The notes beneath the pieces are model-generated. The model was not told where the DNA came from. It saw nothing but the letters and a program-made list of their open reading frames with translations, and searched no databases. A DNA stretch of 5,582 bases from an uncultured Eubacteriales bacterium (GTDB lineage Bacteria > Bacillota > Clostridia > Oscillospirales > Oscillospiraceae). Both the position numbers and the translations under genes were made by a program. Shown piece by piece: positions 4,131 through 5,582 of this stretch; positions within the stretch are counted from its first letter, which is position 1, and every line of letters begins with the position of its first letter. The stretch covers positions 1 to 5,582 of the forward strand of contig CABSBF010000089.1 in assembly GCA_902475855.1 (NCBI GenBank), written 5' to 3'.

Positions 4131-5582
4131 CGTTGCGGGGGGCTTGCTGGTGATATCGTATACGATGCGGTTGATGCCCTTGACCTCGTTGACGATGCGG
4201 CCGCTGATCTTGTCGAGCAGCTCGTAGGGGATGCGAGCCCAGTCGGCGGTCATAAAGTCCTCGGTCGTCACGGCGCGCAGGGCGAGCACGCGGTCGTAGC
4301 TGCGGCCGTCGCCCATGACGCCAACGGTACGCGTGTCAGTCAGGACGGCGAAATACTGGTTCATCTTCTTGTTTTCGCCGGCCTTTTCCAGCTCTTCGCG
4401 GTAGATCGCGTCGGCAAGGCGCAGTGTGTCGGCCTTTTCCTTGGTGATCTCGCCCATGATGCGAATGGCAAGACCCGGGCCGGGGAACGGCTGGCGGGAG
4501 ACGAGATACTCGGGCAGGCCCAGCTCGCGGCCGAGCTGGCGCACCTCGTCCTTAAAGAGCAGGCGCAGCGGCTCGATGATCTCCTTGAAGTCGACATAGT
4601 CGGGAAGACCGCCGACGTTGTGGTGGCTCTTGATGACCGCGGCGCTGCCGAGGCCGGATTCGATGACGTCGGGGTAGATCGTGCCCTGCGCGAGGAAGTC
4701 GACCGCGCCGATCTTCTTCGACTCTTCCTCGAACACGCGGATGAACTCTTCACCGATGATCTTGCGCTTGCGCTCGGGATCGGTCACGCCGGCGAGCTTT
4801 TCAAGGAAGCGGCTCTCGGCGTTCACGCGGACAAAGTTGATGTCCCACTTATCGAATGCCGACTCGACCTCGTCGCCCTCATTGAGGCGCATGAGACCAT
4901 GATCGACAAAAACGCAGGTGAGCTGCGGGCCGACGGCCTCGGCGAGCAGCGCCGCCACGACCGACGAATCCACGCCGCCGGAGAGCGCCAGCAGCACGCG
5001 GCCGGAGCCGACCTTTTCGCGCACGGCGGCGATGGCGGTGTTCTTGTAGTCGCCCATCGTCCAGTCACCCTTCGCGCCGCAGACCTCGTAGAGGAAGTTG
5101 CGGATCATGTCCTTGCCGTACTCACTGTGGTTGACCTCGGGATGGTACTGCACGCCGTAGAAGCCGCGCTTTTCGTCGCAGATGGCAACGTTCGGGCAGG
5201 CGTCGGAGTGCGCGACGAGGGAGAAGCCCGCGGGAACGACCTCCATGTAGTCGCCGTGGCTCATCCACGTCACGCTCTTTTCGGGAAGACCCTTGAAGAG
5301 CTTGCAGGACGTATCGAAGAAGGTCTCGGTCTTGCCGTATTCGCGCGCGGTCGCGTCGTTCGCCGCCACGACCTTGCCGCCGAGGTGGTGGGCGATGAGC
5401 TGGCAGCCATAGCAGATGCCGAGCACGGGCACGCCTGCATCAAAGAGCGCGGGATCAACGTGCGGCGCATCCTCAAGATAAACGCTGTTCGGGCCGCCGG
5501 TGAAGATGAAGCCGATGGGCTTCGCCGCAAGAAGGTCCGCGAGGGGCGTCGTGTAGGGCTTCACCTCGCAGTAAACGCCGCA
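4116..5582 (-). CDS. guaA: GMP synthase (glutamine-hydrolysing), N-terminal few dozen residues beyond right edge
   Basis: Cytosolic enzyme of purine synthesis that converts XMP, ATP and glutamine to GMP. The frame is open to the last base (CGVYCEVKPYTT), so the start is outside and GTG 5564 is internal; 488 of roughly 510-525 residues are visible. The class I amidotransferase domain comes first, with GICYGCQ (nucleophile Cys codon 5414-5412) and the His and Glu of HPE at 5144-5136. The ATP pyrophosphatase domain has the P-loop SGGVDS at 4982-4965, then FVDHGLMR, QGTIYPDVIES and SHHNVGGLP. The C-terminal dimerization domain carries RQPFPGPGLAIR and ends in the conserved VEWE. All key residues are intact and the C-terminus is normal, so the adjacent element has not damaged it. 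It is strongly GC-rich, unlike the element. The hairpin at 3913-3948 probably ends its transcript. Confidence 0.97.
   Translation of the reverse strand, partial: CGVYCEVKPYTTPLADLLAAKPIGFIFTGGPNSVYLEDAPHVDPALFDAGVPVLGICYGCQLIAHHLGGKVVAANDATAREYGKTETFFDTSCKLFKGLPEKSVTWMSHGDYMEVVPAGFSLVAHSDACPNVAICDEKRGFYGVQYHPEVNHSEYGKDMIRNFLYEVCGAKGDWTMGDYKNTAIAAVREKVGSGRVLLALSGGVDSSVVAALLAEAVGPQLTCVFVDHGLMRLNEGDEVESAFDKWDINFVRVNAESRFLEKLAGVTDPERKRKIIGEEFIRVFEEESKKIGAVDFLAQGTIYPDVIESGLGSAAVIKSHHNVGGLPDYVDFKEIIEPLRLLFKDEVRQLGRELGLPEYLVSRQPFPGPGLAIRIMGEITKEKADTLRLADAIYREELEKAGENKKMNQYFAVLTDTRTVGVMGDGRSYDRVLALRAVTTEDFMTADWARIPYELLDKISGRIVNEVKGINRIVYDITSKPPATVEWE

Noticed and set aside
4361..4753. Long minus-strand frame rich in Ser, Arg and Ala inside guaA
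   Set aside because: It is a shadow frame of the GC-rich guaA gene; the composition is typical of an off-frame reading.
1..5582. CRISPR array, tRNA, rRNA, defence or toxin-antitoxin genes
   Set aside because: I looked for repeated spacer units, tRNA-like arms and known small toxin or antitoxin patterns and found none. The XRE gene stands alone without a toxin partner.

Overview
The window looks like a chromosome segment of an anaerobic, gut-type Firmicute of class Clostridia. The evidence is a GC-rich guaA of clostridial type next to a less GC-rich block of typical Firmicutes mobile-element genes, with AGGAGG-like ribosome binding sites and consensus TTGACA/TATAAT promoters. The family-level guess (Oscillospiraceae-like) is inference from protein style only.

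Layout from left to right. (1) Positions 1-1211 (+) hold the C-terminal two thirds or more of a large serine recombinase, cut by the window edge. A hairpin terminator follows at 1220-1268. (2) Positions 1267-3082 (-) hold a compact, translationally coupled operon read leftward: a small winged-helix excisionase-like protein, a Tn916-type tyrosine integrase, a MobC-like ribbon-helix-helix protein, and a short ORF. The short ORF appears to be the broken N-terminus of a RecA-like/AAA ATPase gene. (3) Positions 3083-3375 are a control region with two divergent, near-perfect housekeeping promoters. Both spacers carry the same 11-bp word (ACTAAGCATAT), and an inverted repeat lies at the leftward start point. 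(4) Positions 3376-3906 (+) encode an XRE-family repressor-like regulator. (5) Positions 3907-4115 are a non-coding border with a strong hairpin and a tandem 10-bp repeat that could bind the integrase arm domain. (6) Positions 4116-5582 (-) hold guaA (GMP synthase), missing only its first few dozen residues at the window edge.

Interpretation. The tyrosine-integrase module is best read as one end of an integrative (probably mobilizable or conjugative) element that uses the 3' end of guaA as its attachment site, with guaA restored at the junction. The XRE protein probably represses both promoters, setting lysogeny-like maintenance against excision. A second element carrying the serine recombinase appears to have inserted into the first, just after a Ser-Asp-Pro-Ala-Tyr-Leu motif of the ATPase gene (junction near 1297-1302). 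The window is therefore a nested mobile-element site. I see no defence system, CRISPR array, tRNA or rRNA, and nothing I can call a wholly new biological system. The most informative parts are the element-in-element junction, the guaA border and the dual-promoter switch.
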